Part shown: in pieces, positions 34,042 through 43,138 of the stretch
Position numbering within the stretch: position 1 is the stretch's first letter
How the letters are laid out: each line of letters begins with the position of its first letter
NCBI RefSeq assembly: GCF_014529945.1
Contig: NZ_JACVFB010000004.1
Span: 186,001 to 250,000, forward strand
Direction of reading: 5' to 3'
DNA from: Chitinophaga varians
GTDB taxonomy: Bacteria > Bacteroidota > Bacteroidia > Chitinophagales > Chitinophagaceae
Length of the DNA: 64,000 nucleotides
Made by a program: the position numbers and the translations under genes
The notes under the pieces: generated by a model
What the model saw: only the letters and a program-made list of their open reading frames with translations
Database searches by the model: none
What the model was told of the DNA's origin: nothing

Positions 34042-34077
34042 AAAAAAAAGACCGGCCATGCGCCAACATGACCGGTC
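34042..34077 (-). terminator. Minus-strand intrinsic terminator in the fecR-susC gap
   Basis: On the minus strand GACCGGTCATG, six-base loop TTGGCG, CATGGCCGGTC (one A-C mismatch), then eight T residues. No minus-strand gene is known upstream of it, which is why a small RNA is inferred. On the plus strand no T-run follows the hairpin. Confidence 0.8.
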
Positions 34078-34134
34078 AGAGATAAGGTAAAACAGTTACC
34101 AAACGCGTATTCAGTAAACTATTCTTTCACCTAA
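34042..34134 (-). ncRNA. Predicted antisense small RNA in the susC leader
   Basis: About 90 bases on the minus strand, between a perfect promoter (34140-34169) and a perfect intrinsic terminator (34042-34077). The RNA would be complementary to the leader just before the SusC start codon at 34147. Cis-antisense RNAs between anti-sigma and susC genes, such as DonS in Bacteroides fragilis, repress their loci; the arrangement here is the same. The RNA itself is predicted, not observed. Confidence 0.6.
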
Positions 34135-34139
34135 CCAAG

Positions 34140-34169
34140 CAAATGTATGAATTTCAGAAATCCATACAA
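34140..34169 (-). promoter_or_regulatory. Perfect promoter facing away from susC
   Basis: Minus strand: TTG (34169-34167), exactly 19 bases, TACATTTG (34147-34140). Both elements match the Bacteroidota consensus and spacing. The element overlaps the susC start codon at 34147. Confidence 0.65.
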
Positions 34170-37100
34170 GGGGGTGTTTTGTCCCACCACCAGGATCCCC
34201 CGTCACCAGTACCTAACAAAATTTTTAAATGTTATGAAGCTGACGTTTCTGTTGATGACGGTCGCTTTCCTTCAGGTATCCGCTGCTGCATTTTCGCAGC
34301 AGGTAACCCTGCAACTGGAAAAAGCTTCCCTGAAAACAGTGTTCGCCGAAATCAGGCGACAGACAGGCTATGAAGTGCTGTTCAGCACGGAAATACTGGA
34401 GAAAGCCGCTCCGGTCAGTATACGCGTCAAAGATGCCTCTATCGATGAGGTGATGGCTACCGTACTGTATCATCAACCCCTGTCATACCGGGTGGAGGGG
34501 AAAATCATCCTGATTGGCAACAAAACATCCTATCCCGTTGCCATGCCGGTGATCGTAAAAATGCCGGTCAAAGGAAAGGTGACCAACGATAAAGGAGAGC
34601 CGCTGCCAGGTGTCAGCATCCTCGAAAAAGGCACTACCAACGGCACTATCACCGACGGCCAGGGTGCGTTTTCCCTCAACGTACAGGGTACCTCCTCTGT
34701 ACTGGTTGTTCGTTTTATTGGGTATGCCCAACAGGAGATCAAAGCCAACGCCAATATGAACATCGTGCTGCAGGAGGACCTTTCTGCCATGAACGAAGTG
34801 GTGGTAGTCGGTTACGGCTCGCAGAAAAAAGCCAATCTCACCGGCGCTGTCAGCTCCGTGAAAATGGACGAAGTGCTGGGCGACAGGCCCGTCAGCTCCG
34901 CCTCACAGGCCTTGCAGGGCGCTGTCCCGGGGTTACAGATCACCTATGGCTCCGGACAACCCGGTACTTCCACTGCCATCAATATCCGTGGCTATACTTC
35001 CATCAACGGCGGCGAGCCGCTGGTACTGGTAGATAACGTGCCGATGGACATCGATGATGTGAACCCGAAAGACATTGACAATATCACCGTGCTCAAAGAT
35101 GCGGCAGCTGCCTCTATCTATGGTGCCCGCGCCGCTTTTGGCGTAATACTGGTCACTACTAAAAAAGGAAAGAAAAACCAACCCGTTCGCTTCAATTATT
35201 CCAACAACTTTACTTTCAGTTCACCTACCACACTGCCTAAGAAAGCCAGTCCCCTCGAGCTGGTGCGCGCGCTGAAAGATTTTGGCACCAATTCCTACTG
35301 GACGGGCCAGAACGTAAATACCTGGCTGAAACTGCTGGAAGATTATCAGCAAAATCCGTCTACATACCCCGACGGCTATACGACGGTGAATGGACTCAAA
35401 TATCCGCTCGCCGAAACGGACCTCTACGGAGAACTGTTCACCCGCGGCTTTGAGCAGATGCATAACTTCTCCTTCGGCGGCGGTTCTGAAAAAACAACGT
35501 TCCGCGTGTCTGGCGGTCATACCGGCGAAGATGGTATCCTCGTCACCAACAAAGACAAGTACACGCGCTATAACTTCAACGCTTTCCTCGGTACGGAGCT
35601 GACTAAAAACCTCTATGCCAGCGTCAACCTGTTCTACAAAAACAGCAACCGCACTACGCCGGCGGATTTCAACAGCCTGTTCTACAATGCCATCACCTAC
35701 AGTTCGTATATACCTACCGGTTATGGTACCGCTCCCAACGGAGATGTATTGCCCTATAACACACCGAACAACGTGGTAAGAACAGAACCGGTGAACACTA
35801 CTTTTGGTGACGATCTGCGCCTGTTTGGTAAATTGGAATACAATCCGCTCAATGGCTTAAAAATCACCGGAGAATATACGTACAACAAAAAAAATCAGGA
35901 CGACCGCCAGATAAGAGGCAAAAATGAATATATCAACGCTGCTACTTACGATCGCCAGTTCCTGAACAACAATACCCGCTATACCCGCGCCAACGATCAG
36001 ACGGTGTACCAGGCGGTAAATCTCTACGCCAGCTATACCAGAGCTTTGGGCCAGCACCATGCTACGGTGCTGATAGGCACCAACCAGGAAATCAGCAAAC
36101 AGGAGAATTTTAATATCAACAGACTGGACATCCTGAGCCCGCAGGTGCCTTCGCTGTCTACTTCCACAGGCACCATCGCAGGCGGCGACGGCTTCGGTGA
36201 ATACGCTATTTCCGGTTACTTCGGCCGTATCAACTACGACTATAAAAACAAATACCTCGTTGAAATAAACGGCCGTTTCGATGGCTCCAGCCGATTTGCG
36301 CCGGGGCATCGTTTTGGTTTCTTCCCCTCTGTATCTGCCGGATGGAATGTCAGCGAAGAAGCTTTTATGAAGCCACTCAGCCCTGTGTTGTCGCAATGGA
36401 AACTGCGCGGCTCCTTCGGTGAAATCGGCAATCAGGTGGTGTTTAGAAGAGATAAAAATGGTAACCGGGTCCCTAACTATTACCCCTATATTCCGGGCAT
36501 GGAGCCGTACAACGCTTCCTGGACAGACCCTTCGACGAATATCCGTTATGTATCGCTGGGCATGCCTGCGCTGGTGAGCTCCGACTTTACGTGGGAAACG
36601 GTGCGTACGCTGGATTTCGGTACCGACATCAGTTTGTTCCGCGACCGCCTGAATACGTCGTTCGACTGGTTCCGTCGCAGCACCCTCAATATGCTGGCGC
36701 CAGGCGCTGAACTGCCGGCTATTCTGGGCGCTCCTGCGCCTTTGCAGAACGTCGCTGACCTGGAATCCAAAGGCTGGGAACTGCAAATGTCCTGGAAGGA
36801 TAAAATACGTGCTGTTAGTTATTCCATCGGCTTCAACCTGTCGGACAGCCGCGCTTTTATTACGCGGTATAACAATCCTGCCGGCTTGTTGACCATCAAT
36901 GCAAATGGTCAGCTGGACAACTTCTACACCGGACAGCAGATAGGAGAGATATGGGGTTTTGTGACCCATGGTTTTTATACGGTAGATGATTTCCAGAAAG
37001 GATCGCTGGACGCTAATCTGCAAAAAGGCACGCTGTTGCCCGGCGTACCGGGATACCGCGGCGTGCCGCAAAATCCCGGTGATATCCGTTATGAAGACCT

Positions 37101-37668
37101 CAACGGCGACGGTCAGGTCTTCACCGGCAATAATACATTGGCTGATCCGGGCGACCGTAAGATAATCGGTAACACGCAACGTCGCTTCCAGTTTGGCGTT
37201 TTCGGTAACGCCTCCTGGAATAATTTCGATTTTTCTTTCTTTCTGCAGGGTGTTGGTAAAAGAGACCTGTGGCTGAGTAACCAGCTGTACTGGCCTTATC
37301 TCAACCAGTTTGGTACCATGTATAAACACAACCTCGACTACTGGACACCTGCCAATCCGAATGGTTTTTATCCGCGCGGATATCCTGACGGCGCCGGTAA
37401 TGCAGATAAAAGCCGCTTTGTACAGACTAAGTATTTATCTAATGGCGCTTATCTGCGGGTGAAAAACATTACGCTGGGATATACCGTGCCGAAGCCCCTG
37501 CTGAAACGTATCTTCATCGATAATATTCGTGTATTCGTGAGCGGTGAAAACCTCTTCACCTTCGATCATCTGCCGGACGGTATGGAAGCCGATGCCAGCA
37601 TCGTGAGCGATGGCGGTATCTATCCTTTCCTGAAGAAATACAGCTTCGGTCTTAATGTTAATTTCTAA
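34147..37668 (+). CDS. SusC/RagA family TonB-dependent transporter with STN signalling domain
   Basis: 1173 residues. A leader with cleavage near AAAFSQ (about residue 50) follows a hydrophilic extension typical of Chitinophaga SusC proteins. Then come an STN domain (about 52-115; VTLQLEKASLKTVFAEIRRQ), a carboxypeptidase-regulatory-like domain (VKGKVTNDKGEPLPGVSI), the plug starting MNEVVVVGYGSQKKANLTG, and the 22-stranded barrel ending YSFGLNVNF. The STN domain talks to FecR, completing the sigma/anti-sigma circuit with 30623 and 32892. It imports oligosaccharides through the outer membrane with its SusD partner (37687). Substrate is probably a sulfated glycan given the sulfatase downstream. 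Confidence 0.95.
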   Translation: MNFRNPYKGVFCPTTRIPRHQYLTKFLNVMKLTFLLMTVAFLQVSAAAFSQQVTLQLEKASLKTVFAEIRRQTGYEVLFSTEILEKAAPVSIRVKDASIDEVMATVLYHQPLSYRVEGKIILIGNKTSYPVAMPVIVKMPVKGKVTNDKGEPLPGVSILEKGTTNGTITDGQGAFSLNVQGTSSVLVVRFIGYAQQEIKANANMNIVLQEDLSAMNEVVVVGYGSQKKANLTGAVSSVKMDEVLGDRPVSSASQALQGAVPGLQITYGSGQPGTSTAINIRGYTSINGGEPLVLVDNVPMDIDDVNPKDIDNITVLKDAAAASIYGARAAFGVILVTTKKGKKNQPVRFNYSNNFTFSSPTTLPKKASPLELVRALKDFGTNSYWTGQNVNTWLKLLEDYQQNPSTYPDGYTTVNGLKYPLAETDLYGELFTRGFEQMHNFSFGGGSEKTTFRVSGGHTGEDGILVTNKDKYTRYNFNAFLGTELTKNLYASVNLFYKNSNRTTPADFNSLFYNAITYSSYIPTGYGTAPNGDVLPYNTPNNVVRTEPVNTTFGDDLRLFGKLEYNPLNGLKITGEYTYNKKNQDDRQIRGKNEYINAATYDRQFLNNNTRYTRANDQTVYQAVNLYASYTRALGQHHATVLIGTNQEISKQENFNINRLDILSPQVPSLSTSTGTIAGGDGFGEYAISGYFGRINYDYKNKYLVEINGRFDGSSRFAPGHRFGFFPSVSAGWNVSEEAFMKPLSPVLSQWKLRGSFGEIGNQVVFRRDKNGNRVPNYYPYIPGMEPYNASWTDPSTNIRYVSLGMPALVSSDFTWETVRTLDFGTDISLFRDRLNTSFDWFRRSTLNMLAPGAELPAILGAPAPLQNVADLESKGWELQMSWKDKIRAVSYSIGFNLSDSRAFITRYNNPAGLLTINANGQLDNFYTGQQIGEIWGFVTHGFYTVDDFQKGSLDANLQKGTLLPGVPGYRGVPQNPGDIRYEDLNGDGQVFTGNNTLADPGDRKIIGNTQRRFQFGVFGNASWNNFDFSFFLQGVGKRDLWLSNQLYWPYLNQFGTMYKHNLDYWTPANPNGFYPRGYPDGAGNADKSRFVQTKYLSNGAYLRVKNITLGYTVPKPLLKRIFIDNIRVFVSGENLFTFDHLPDGMEADASIVSDGGIYPFLKKYSFGLNVNF

Positions 37669-37686
37669 CCAGCAAAACAAATCAGT

Positions 37687-39465
37687 ATGAACCGTATTCA
37701 ACATATTGTTTCCATTGCTGCCGCAGTCTTGTTGCTGCACAGCTGCCAGGGCCGGCTGGACCTGCAACCGAAAGACCAGCTTACCGAAAAAACGACGTTT
37801 ACACAATACGATAATATCAAAGCATACGCATGGCAGTTTTATGAAGTGTTTCCCGGCTATGCTCCCGCGAGTGTAAATAAGGAGTATGACGCAGATCTGT
37901 TTCTGAATGCCAACCCCAGCGGGGAATCCAACTGGATCTGGCAGCGTATCACCATCCCTTCTGCATCCGATGATTATAAAGATCCTTATGCGAGGATCCG
38001 GGCAGTGAACATCATGCTGGATAACCTGGACCAGTCGCCTATCTCCACCTCGGATAAAGATCACTGGCGTAGTGTGGGATATTTTTTCAGGGCTTACAGT
38101 TATGCTAACCTCGTGAATAAATACGGTGATGTGCAGTGGGTAGAAAAAGCTTTGTCAGACGGTGATGCAGACCTGCTCTATGGCAAACGTACGCCGCGTG
38201 CGGAGGTGACACAGAAAATCCTTGATCAGCTATTATGGGCTGAAGCGCATATCAAACCCGCGGGCGATGGTCCCAACACCATCAACGTAAATGTGGTACG
38301 GGCGCTGATCTCCCGCTTTGGGCTGACGGAAGGCACCTGGCGTAAGTATCATCAGCTGGGCGATCCGCTGCCTTACCTGCGGGCCAGCGCAGACGCTGCC
38401 GCTAAACTGGTGAAAGACTTCCCACTCCTGAATCCTAACTATGACCTGGATTTCAACAGCGAATCATTGGCAGGGGTGCCGGGTATCCTGTTATATAAAC
38501 AGTATGATCAGACGCAGGTGTATCATTCACTCGCATCGCTGGGACGTAACTCTGCCGGCCGCTGGGACCTTACGAAAAAGGCTGTTGACATGTACCTGAT
38601 GACCGACGGACAGACACGTTGGAGCAGCCCGCTCTTTGCCGGTGATAAATCACCGTACACCGAATTCCGTAACCGCGATAAACGTTTATACTTCACCGTG
38701 CCGCCACCGTTTAAAGTGCTGGTAAACCACCCGAGCATGAACTGGCAGCCTACCCCTAATCCGGCAGATCAGGAGTATTTCCCGGTGATGGCCGCTATCT
38801 CCGGCCCAAAAAATAAGACGTTGCCTACGCTCAACTGGCAGGGGCTTGTTGTACGTCAGGAGCCGCATTTTGTAGATGATAACCAGGGACAGCCTTTTAA
38901 CGTAACGTATACCGGTTACCGTTTCTATAAATTCAGCAATAAAATCCAGATGGTACAAAACCTGGACGTGAACGATGCGCCCATCTTCCGGATGGGAGAG
39001 GTGATGATCAACTATGCCGAAGCCAAATATGAGCTGGCCGAGTTTGATCAGAGTATCGTGGAGCAGACGATCAATAAACTGCGTGCGCGTGGTGGCGTAG
39101 CGCCATTGCAGCTGGCAGCCATCCCTGACGATCCTACCCGTGATCCAACGGTGACGCCTATACTCTGGGAAATCCGCCGTGAAAGAGCCATCGAACTGAT
39201 GGGTGAGTCTTTCCGTTTTGATGACCTGCGCCGCTGGAAGAAAATGGATTATGCCGTGCAACAGAAGTTAGGCCGGTGGATCAAAAAAGGCGCCGATGTA
39301 TCCGCCACGGCACCTATTCCCATTCAGGACGGCGCTACAGAAGGATATATCGCCTATGAGAAAGTGCCGCCCGCACCTTTCCCCGACTATTATTATCTTT
39401 ATCCGATTCCATCCAATCAAACGGTGCTGAACCCTGGTCTGGTGCAGAACCCGGGATGGAAATAA
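37687..39465 (+). CDS. SusD/RagB family outer-membrane glycan-binding lipoprotein
   Basis: 592 residues. Lipoprotein signal with the Cys in VLLLHSCQGRLDLQ, TPR-like helical body (GYFFRAYSYANLVNKYGDV) and the C-terminal SusD region with RRERAIELMGESFRFDDLRRWKKM and FPDYYYLYPIP. It is the surface lid of the SusC channel and captures glycan chains. Eighteen bases after the susC stop and ten before the sulfatase, so the three form an operon. Confidence 0.93.
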   Translation: MNRIQHIVSIAAAVLLLHSCQGRLDLQPKDQLTEKTTFTQYDNIKAYAWQFYEVFPGYAPASVNKEYDADLFLNANPSGESNWIWQRITIPSASDDYKDPYARIRAVNIMLDNLDQSPISTSDKDHWRSVGYFFRAYSYANLVNKYGDVQWVEKALSDGDADLLYGKRTPRAEVTQKILDQLLWAEAHIKPAGDGPNTINVNVVRALISRFGLTEGTWRKYHQLGDPLPYLRASADAAAKLVKDFPLLNPNYDLDFNSESLAGVPGILLYKQYDQTQVYHSLASLGRNSAGRWDLTKKAVDMYLMTDGQTRWSSPLFAGDKSPYTEFRNRDKRLYFTVPPPFKVLVNHPSMNWQPTPNPADQEYFPVMAAISGPKNKTLPTLNWQGLVVRQEPHFVDDNQGQPFNVTYTGYRFYKFSNKIQMVQNLDVNDAPIFRMGEVMINYAEAKYELAEFDQSIVEQTINKLRARGGVAPLQLAAIPDDPTRDPTVTPILWEIRRERAIELMGESFRFDDLRRWKKMDYAVQQKLGRWIKKGADVSATAPIPIQDGATEGYIAYEKVPPAPFPDYYYLYPIPSNQTVLNPGLVQNPGWK

Positions 39466-39475
39466 CCCGTAAAAA

Positions 39476-40903
39476 ATGAACGTGATGATGAAAAAAATTG
39501 TTCTTCCGCTCCTGTCATTTTTGTTACTGACAGGCGTGTCCATGCAGGCGCAGCAGCGTCCGAACATCGTGTTTATCCTCGCAGATGATCTGGGGTATGG
39601 CGATCTGGGCGTATATGGCCAGCAGAAAATCAAAACGCCCAATATCGACCGGCTGGCCCGTCAGGGGATGATGTTCACCCGCTTCTATGCCGGTACGTCC
39701 GTATGTGCGCCGTCCCGTTCCTCGTTGTTGACCGGGCAGCATACCGGCCACACTTACGTACGCGGCAATAAGGAAATACAGCCTGAAGGCCAGGAACCGT
39801 TGGCAGATACCGTGCAGAGTTATGCTAAGATGCTGCAACAGGCCGGCTACGTCACCGGCGCGTTTGGTAAGTGGGGACTCGGTATGGTAGGCACTTCCGG
39901 CGCTCCTGATAAAAAAGGGTTCGATGTGTTTTACGGATATAACTGTCAGCGGCAGTCGCACCGTTATTATCCCACGCATCTGTGGAGCAACGATACCCGC
40001 ATTGATCTGGAAGGTAATGACCTGAAGCAGAAAAAAGTATATGCGCCGGAGTTAATACAGCAACAAACGCTGGCCTTCATCGAAAACAACCGCAGCAAGC
40101 CATTCTTCCTGTTTGTACCGTCCATTCTGCCGCATGCGGAATTATCCGGGCCGGATGATCAGTACTACAAACAATATGAAAATGCGTTTCCGGAGAAACC
40201 GCACAAAGGCAACGATTACGGCCCGGGCGCGTTGGTACCGGGGTACGCTTCCGTTGAAAAGCCGCATGCCACCTACGCCGCTATGGTCAGCCGTCTGGAC
40301 GCCTATGTAGGTCAGATCCTCGATAAACTGGACCAGTTGGGGCTTACACAAAATACCATCGTTATTTTTAGCAGTGACAACGGCGCGCACCGCGAAGGCG
40401 GCGCTGACCCGGTGTTTTTCAACAGCACGGCCGGTCTGCGTGGCTTCAAACGTGATCTGTATGAAGGTGGTATCCGTACGCCTTTCATCGTGAAATGGCC
40501 TGGCAAAGTGAAGTCCGGTAGCCGCAACACTTTTATGGGCGCGTTCTGGGACCTGATGCCTACATTCACGGATATCGTCGGAGCGCCTAAGCCACCGTAC
40601 ACCGATGGTGTTTCCCTGGTGCCTACCCTCACCGGAAAAGGTAAGCAGGCGCAGCATCCTTATCTCTATTGGGAGTTTCATGAAGACAATGGCACACAGG
40701 CTGTACGGAAGGGGAAATGGAAAGGTTTCCGCAAAGGTGTATCGAAAGATGCCCACGCGCAGCTGGAGTTGTATGATCTCGACAAAGACCCGACAGAAAA
40801 GCATGATATCGCATCATCTCACCCTGATATCGTCAAAAAAATAGAAGGGTATATGCAGGAAGCGCATATCGAAAGTCCGGTATTCCCGCTGATCAAACAA
40901 TAA
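39476..40903 (+). CDS. Secreted sulfatase (arylsulfatase family)
   Basis: 475 residues with a signal peptide ending SMQAQ. Type I sulfatase motifs: metal-binding ADDLGYGD (D37-D38) and the CxPSR box VCAPSRSSLLTGQHTG with C77, the residue converted to formylglycine; then GAFGKWGLG and FSSDNGAHREGG. Removes sulfate esters from glycans, consistent with its place behind susC and susD. A maturase gene is not in the window. Start at the first ATG; ATGs at 39485 and 39488 are also possible. Confidence 0.93.
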   Translation: MNVMMKKIVLPLLSFLLLTGVSMQAQQRPNIVFILADDLGYGDLGVYGQQKIKTPNIDRLARQGMMFTRFYAGTSVCAPSRSSLLTGQHTGHTYVRGNKEIQPEGQEPLADTVQSYAKMLQQAGYVTGAFGKWGLGMVGTSGAPDKKGFDVFYGYNCQRQSHRYYPTHLWSNDTRIDLEGNDLKQKKVYAPELIQQQTLAFIENNRSKPFFLFVPSILPHAELSGPDDQYYKQYENAFPEKPHKGNDYGPGALVPGYASVEKPHATYAAMVSRLDAYVGQILDKLDQLGLTQNTIVIFSSDNGAHREGGADPVFFNSTAGLRGFKRDLYEGGIRTPFIVKWPGKVKSGSRNTFMGAFWDLMPTFTDIVGAPKPPYTDGVSLVPTLTGKGKQAQHPYLYWEFHEDNGTQAVRKGKWKGFRKGVSKDAHAQLELYDLDKDPTEKHDIASSHPDIVKKIEGYMQEAHIESPVFPLIKQ

Positions 40904-40922
40904 AAAAATCATCAGAGAGATA

Positions 40923-40954
40923 AAACAGCCAGCTCATTCATGGGCTGGCTGTTT
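40923..40954 (+). terminator. Hairpin terminator after the sulfatase gene
   Basis: AAACAGCCAGC (40923-40933) pairs perfectly with GCTGGCTGTTT (40944-40954). The T-run is short (TTT), so termination may be partial. Confidence 0.65.
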
Positions 40955-41005
40955 GCATAAACGGGTATTTTTTTGTAGTATTAACTACGTTTAAAATTCC
41001 CGTTT

Positions 41006-42112
41006 ATGCATACACGCCGTAATTTTCTGCAACAGGTGGCGGCCGCCACCATGGCTATTCCGCTATCATCGCTTGCCAGCCTGGCTTCCGTGCCGCGCCG
41101 CGAGGGGCAGGTGCTCAGAGTGGCCCTGATGGGATTGGGGGGCTACGCCAATCGTGTGGCAGAAGCCATGCAGTCCTGTACAAAAGCAAAGCTCACCGGT
41201 ATTGTCAGTGGCACTCCCGCCAAAATAAAAGACTGGCAAAATAAATACGGCATCCCCGAAAAGAACTGTTACAGTTACGATACTTTTGATCAGATCAAAA
41301 ATAATCCTGACATCGATGTGGTGTATGTCACCACACCGAATGCTTTGCACCACAACAATGTGATACGGGCCGCTGCTGCCGGTAAACATGTGATCTGCGA
41401 AAAGCCGATGGCGCTCAATGCCAAAGAAGGCCGGGAAATGATCGCCGCCTGTAAGAAGGCTGGAGTGCAGCTGTTGGTAGGATACCGCATGCATTTTGAA
41501 CCCAAAACGCTGGAGGTAATCCGTATGCGTAACAATGGCGAGTTCGGGAAAATCATGTTCTTTCAGGGGCAGTGTGGTTTTCGTATAGGCGACCCTACGC
41601 AGTGGCGGCTTAATAAAGCGCTGGCCGGAGGTGGTTCCCTGATGGACATCGGTATTTACGCGCTCAACGGCGCCCGTTATATGGTGGGGGCGGACCCCGT
41701 ATGGGTGACCGCGCAGGAGACAAAAACTGATCCGGTGAAATTTAAAGAGGGCGTGGATGAAACAATACAGTTTCAGCTGGGATTTCCGGATGGTACCGTG
41801 GCTTCCTGTTTGTCGACCTACAATATGAATAACCTCGATCGCTTCTTTTTAAATGGGGAGAAGGGTTTTGCCGAACTGCAACCCTCTACCGGCTACGGTC
41901 CTATCCGCGGACGTACGCACAAAGGGGAACTCACGCAGCCGCATAAGACGCACCAGACGGTGCAGATGGATGAGATGGCAGGCATCCTGCTGGAAGACAA
42001 ACAGCCGCTGGTGCCGGTCAATGGCGAAGAAGCGCTGAAAGACCTGCAGATCATTGATGCTATTTATCAGGCGGTAAAAACAGGCCGTAAAGTAGACCTG
42101 CATCTGGGGTAG
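41006..42112 (+). CDS. Gfo/Idh/MocA family oxidoreductase with Tat-type leader
   Basis: 368 residues. The start has a twin-arginine motif (RRNFLQQVAAATMA) and a leader of about 30 residues, implying export folded with its bound nucleotide. Then the NAD(P) Rossmann motif VALMGLGGYANRVAEAM and the signature EKPMALN, followed by the C-terminal substrate domain with GGSLMDIGIYALNGARYM. Oxidises or reduces sugar or inositol hydroxyls. Follows the sulfatase after a weak terminator and may extend the same locus. A small inverted repeat (GTAGT, ATTA, ACTAC) lies before it at about 40976-40989. Confidence 0.92.
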   Translation: MHTRRNFLQQVAAATMAIPLSSLASLASVPRREGQVLRVALMGLGGYANRVAEAMQSCTKAKLTGIVSGTPAKIKDWQNKYGIPEKNCYSYDTFDQIKNNPDIDVVYVTTPNALHHNNVIRAAAAGKHVICEKPMALNAKEGREMIAACKKAGVQLLVGYRMHFEPKTLEVIRMRNNGEFGKIMFFQGQCGFRIGDPTQWRLNKALAGGGSLMDIGIYALNGARYMVGADPVWVTAQETKTDPVKFKEGVDETIQFQLGFPDGTVASCLSTYNMNNLDRFFLNGEKGFAELQPSTGYGPIRGRTHKGELTQPHKTHQTVQMDEMAGILLEDKQPLVPVNGEEALKDLQIIDAIYQAVKTGRKVDLHLG

Positions 42113-43006
42113 CTATCCTCTGAAGGTATTAGGCGCCACAGCTGTTTGTTTGCGGAAGAAATTGGAGAAGTGCGCCAGTTCTTCAAAGCCGAGGCTGTAA
42201 GCGATCTCGGAGATGCTCCAGTCTGTTTGTTTCAGCAGGATTTTAGCTTCCTGTAGTATCCGGTTGCTGATCAGTTCTGTCGTGGTTTTTCCCGTCTGGT
42301 CCTTTAATACTTTATTGAGATGATTAACGTGTACCGCCAGTTGTCCGGCGTAGTCTTTCGCCGTGCGCAGGCCGACCCTGTGTTGCGGAGAGGTCACCGG
42401 AAACTGCCGTTCCAGTAGCTCTATAAAGAGGGACGACACCCTTGCCGCCGCATTGTGTGATGGGTTCAGGATGCTGACGGGCTGCAGTTTCTGGCCGTAG
42501 TGGATGAGTTCCATGACATAGTTGCGCAGCAGGTCGTATTTATAGAAATAATCAGAAGCCAGTTCTTTTTGCATTTTTCTGAAGATGGCCAGTATTTCGG
42601 CGGCCTCTTCATCGGACACCTGGAATACCGGCACGCCTCCCGGACGGTAGATCGGCAGTTCTTCCAGTATAACGCCGCTTTTCATGCGGGTGAGGAATTC
42701 ATCATTAAAAATACAGAAGCAGCCGCCCTGTTCTTCATCCAGCGGTACCCAGTTGTAGGGTATACGTGGGGTGGCAAACAGCAGCGCGTTTTTCTCCACC
42801 GGGATGACCTTGTCCGCATATTCAGCACGGTTCTTTCCGCTGATGAGGCTGATTTTGTAGTAGGTGCGCCGGTTGTAGGGCATCGTACTTTGTTTGCTGA
42901 CCTCGGCGGTATTAAATACATTAAAGTGGCCTATCTCCCTGTGGGCATCTGAGGGTTGCTGTTTTTCTGTTTCCCGGTAGAAATCTTCCAGTGTACTAAT
43001 ATCCAT
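42113..43006 (-). CDS. AraC family transcriptional regulator
   Basis: 297 residues from the ATG at 43006. N-terminal cupin-like sensor with YYKISLISGKNRAEYADKV; C-terminal HTH units VHVNHLNKVLKDQTGKTT and SEIAYSLGFEELAHFSNFFRK. It is divergent from a short-chain dehydrogenase gene, with both promoters in the 132-base gap, so the dehydrogenase is its likely target. Confidence 0.9.
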   Translation of the reverse strand: MDISTLEDFYRETEKQQPSDAHREIGHFNVFNTAEVSKQSTMPYNRRTYYKISLISGKNRAEYADKVIPVEKNALLFATPRIPYNWVPLDEEQGGCFCIFNDEFLTRMKSGVILEELPIYRPGGVPVFQVSDEEAAEILAIFRKMQKELASDYFYKYDLLRNYVMELIHYGQKLQPVSILNPSHNAAARVSSLFIELLERQFPVTSPQHRVGLRTAKDYAGQLAVHVNHLNKVLKDQTGKTTTELISNRILQEAKILLKQTDWSISEIAYSLGFEELAHFSNFFRKQTAVAPNTFRG

Positions 43007-43029
43007 GATGATGTCGGATTTGTAGTACC

Positions 43030-43117
43030 CAAAGGTACGAAAAGCGGGCTGATTTGAATTTTGCAAAGAATGGATTGATGCACACAACCAGTCGCAACAA
43101 TAGCGCACCTACCTTTG
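43030..43117. promoter_or_regulatory. Back-to-back -7 elements of the AraC/SDR pair
   Basis: TACCTTTG on the minus strand (43037-43030) for the AraC gene and TACCTTTG on the plus strand (43110-43117) for the SDR gene, both exact -7 matches. The -33 regions are poor (minus side TTC with an 18-base spacer; plus side lacks TTG), as expected for activator-dependent promoters. Confidence 0.5.
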
Positions 43118-43138
43118 TAATATCAAAAACAAATTTCA

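Noticed and set aside
34143..34373. Short frame starting ATGTATGAA just before susC.
   Set aside because: Out of frame with SusC, ends early, overlaps the leader and signal-peptide region.
35857..37329. 490-codon open frame on the minus strand inside susC.
   Set aside because: Composition mirrors the codon use of the strongly supported SusC frame on the other strand; no signal, domain or promoter.
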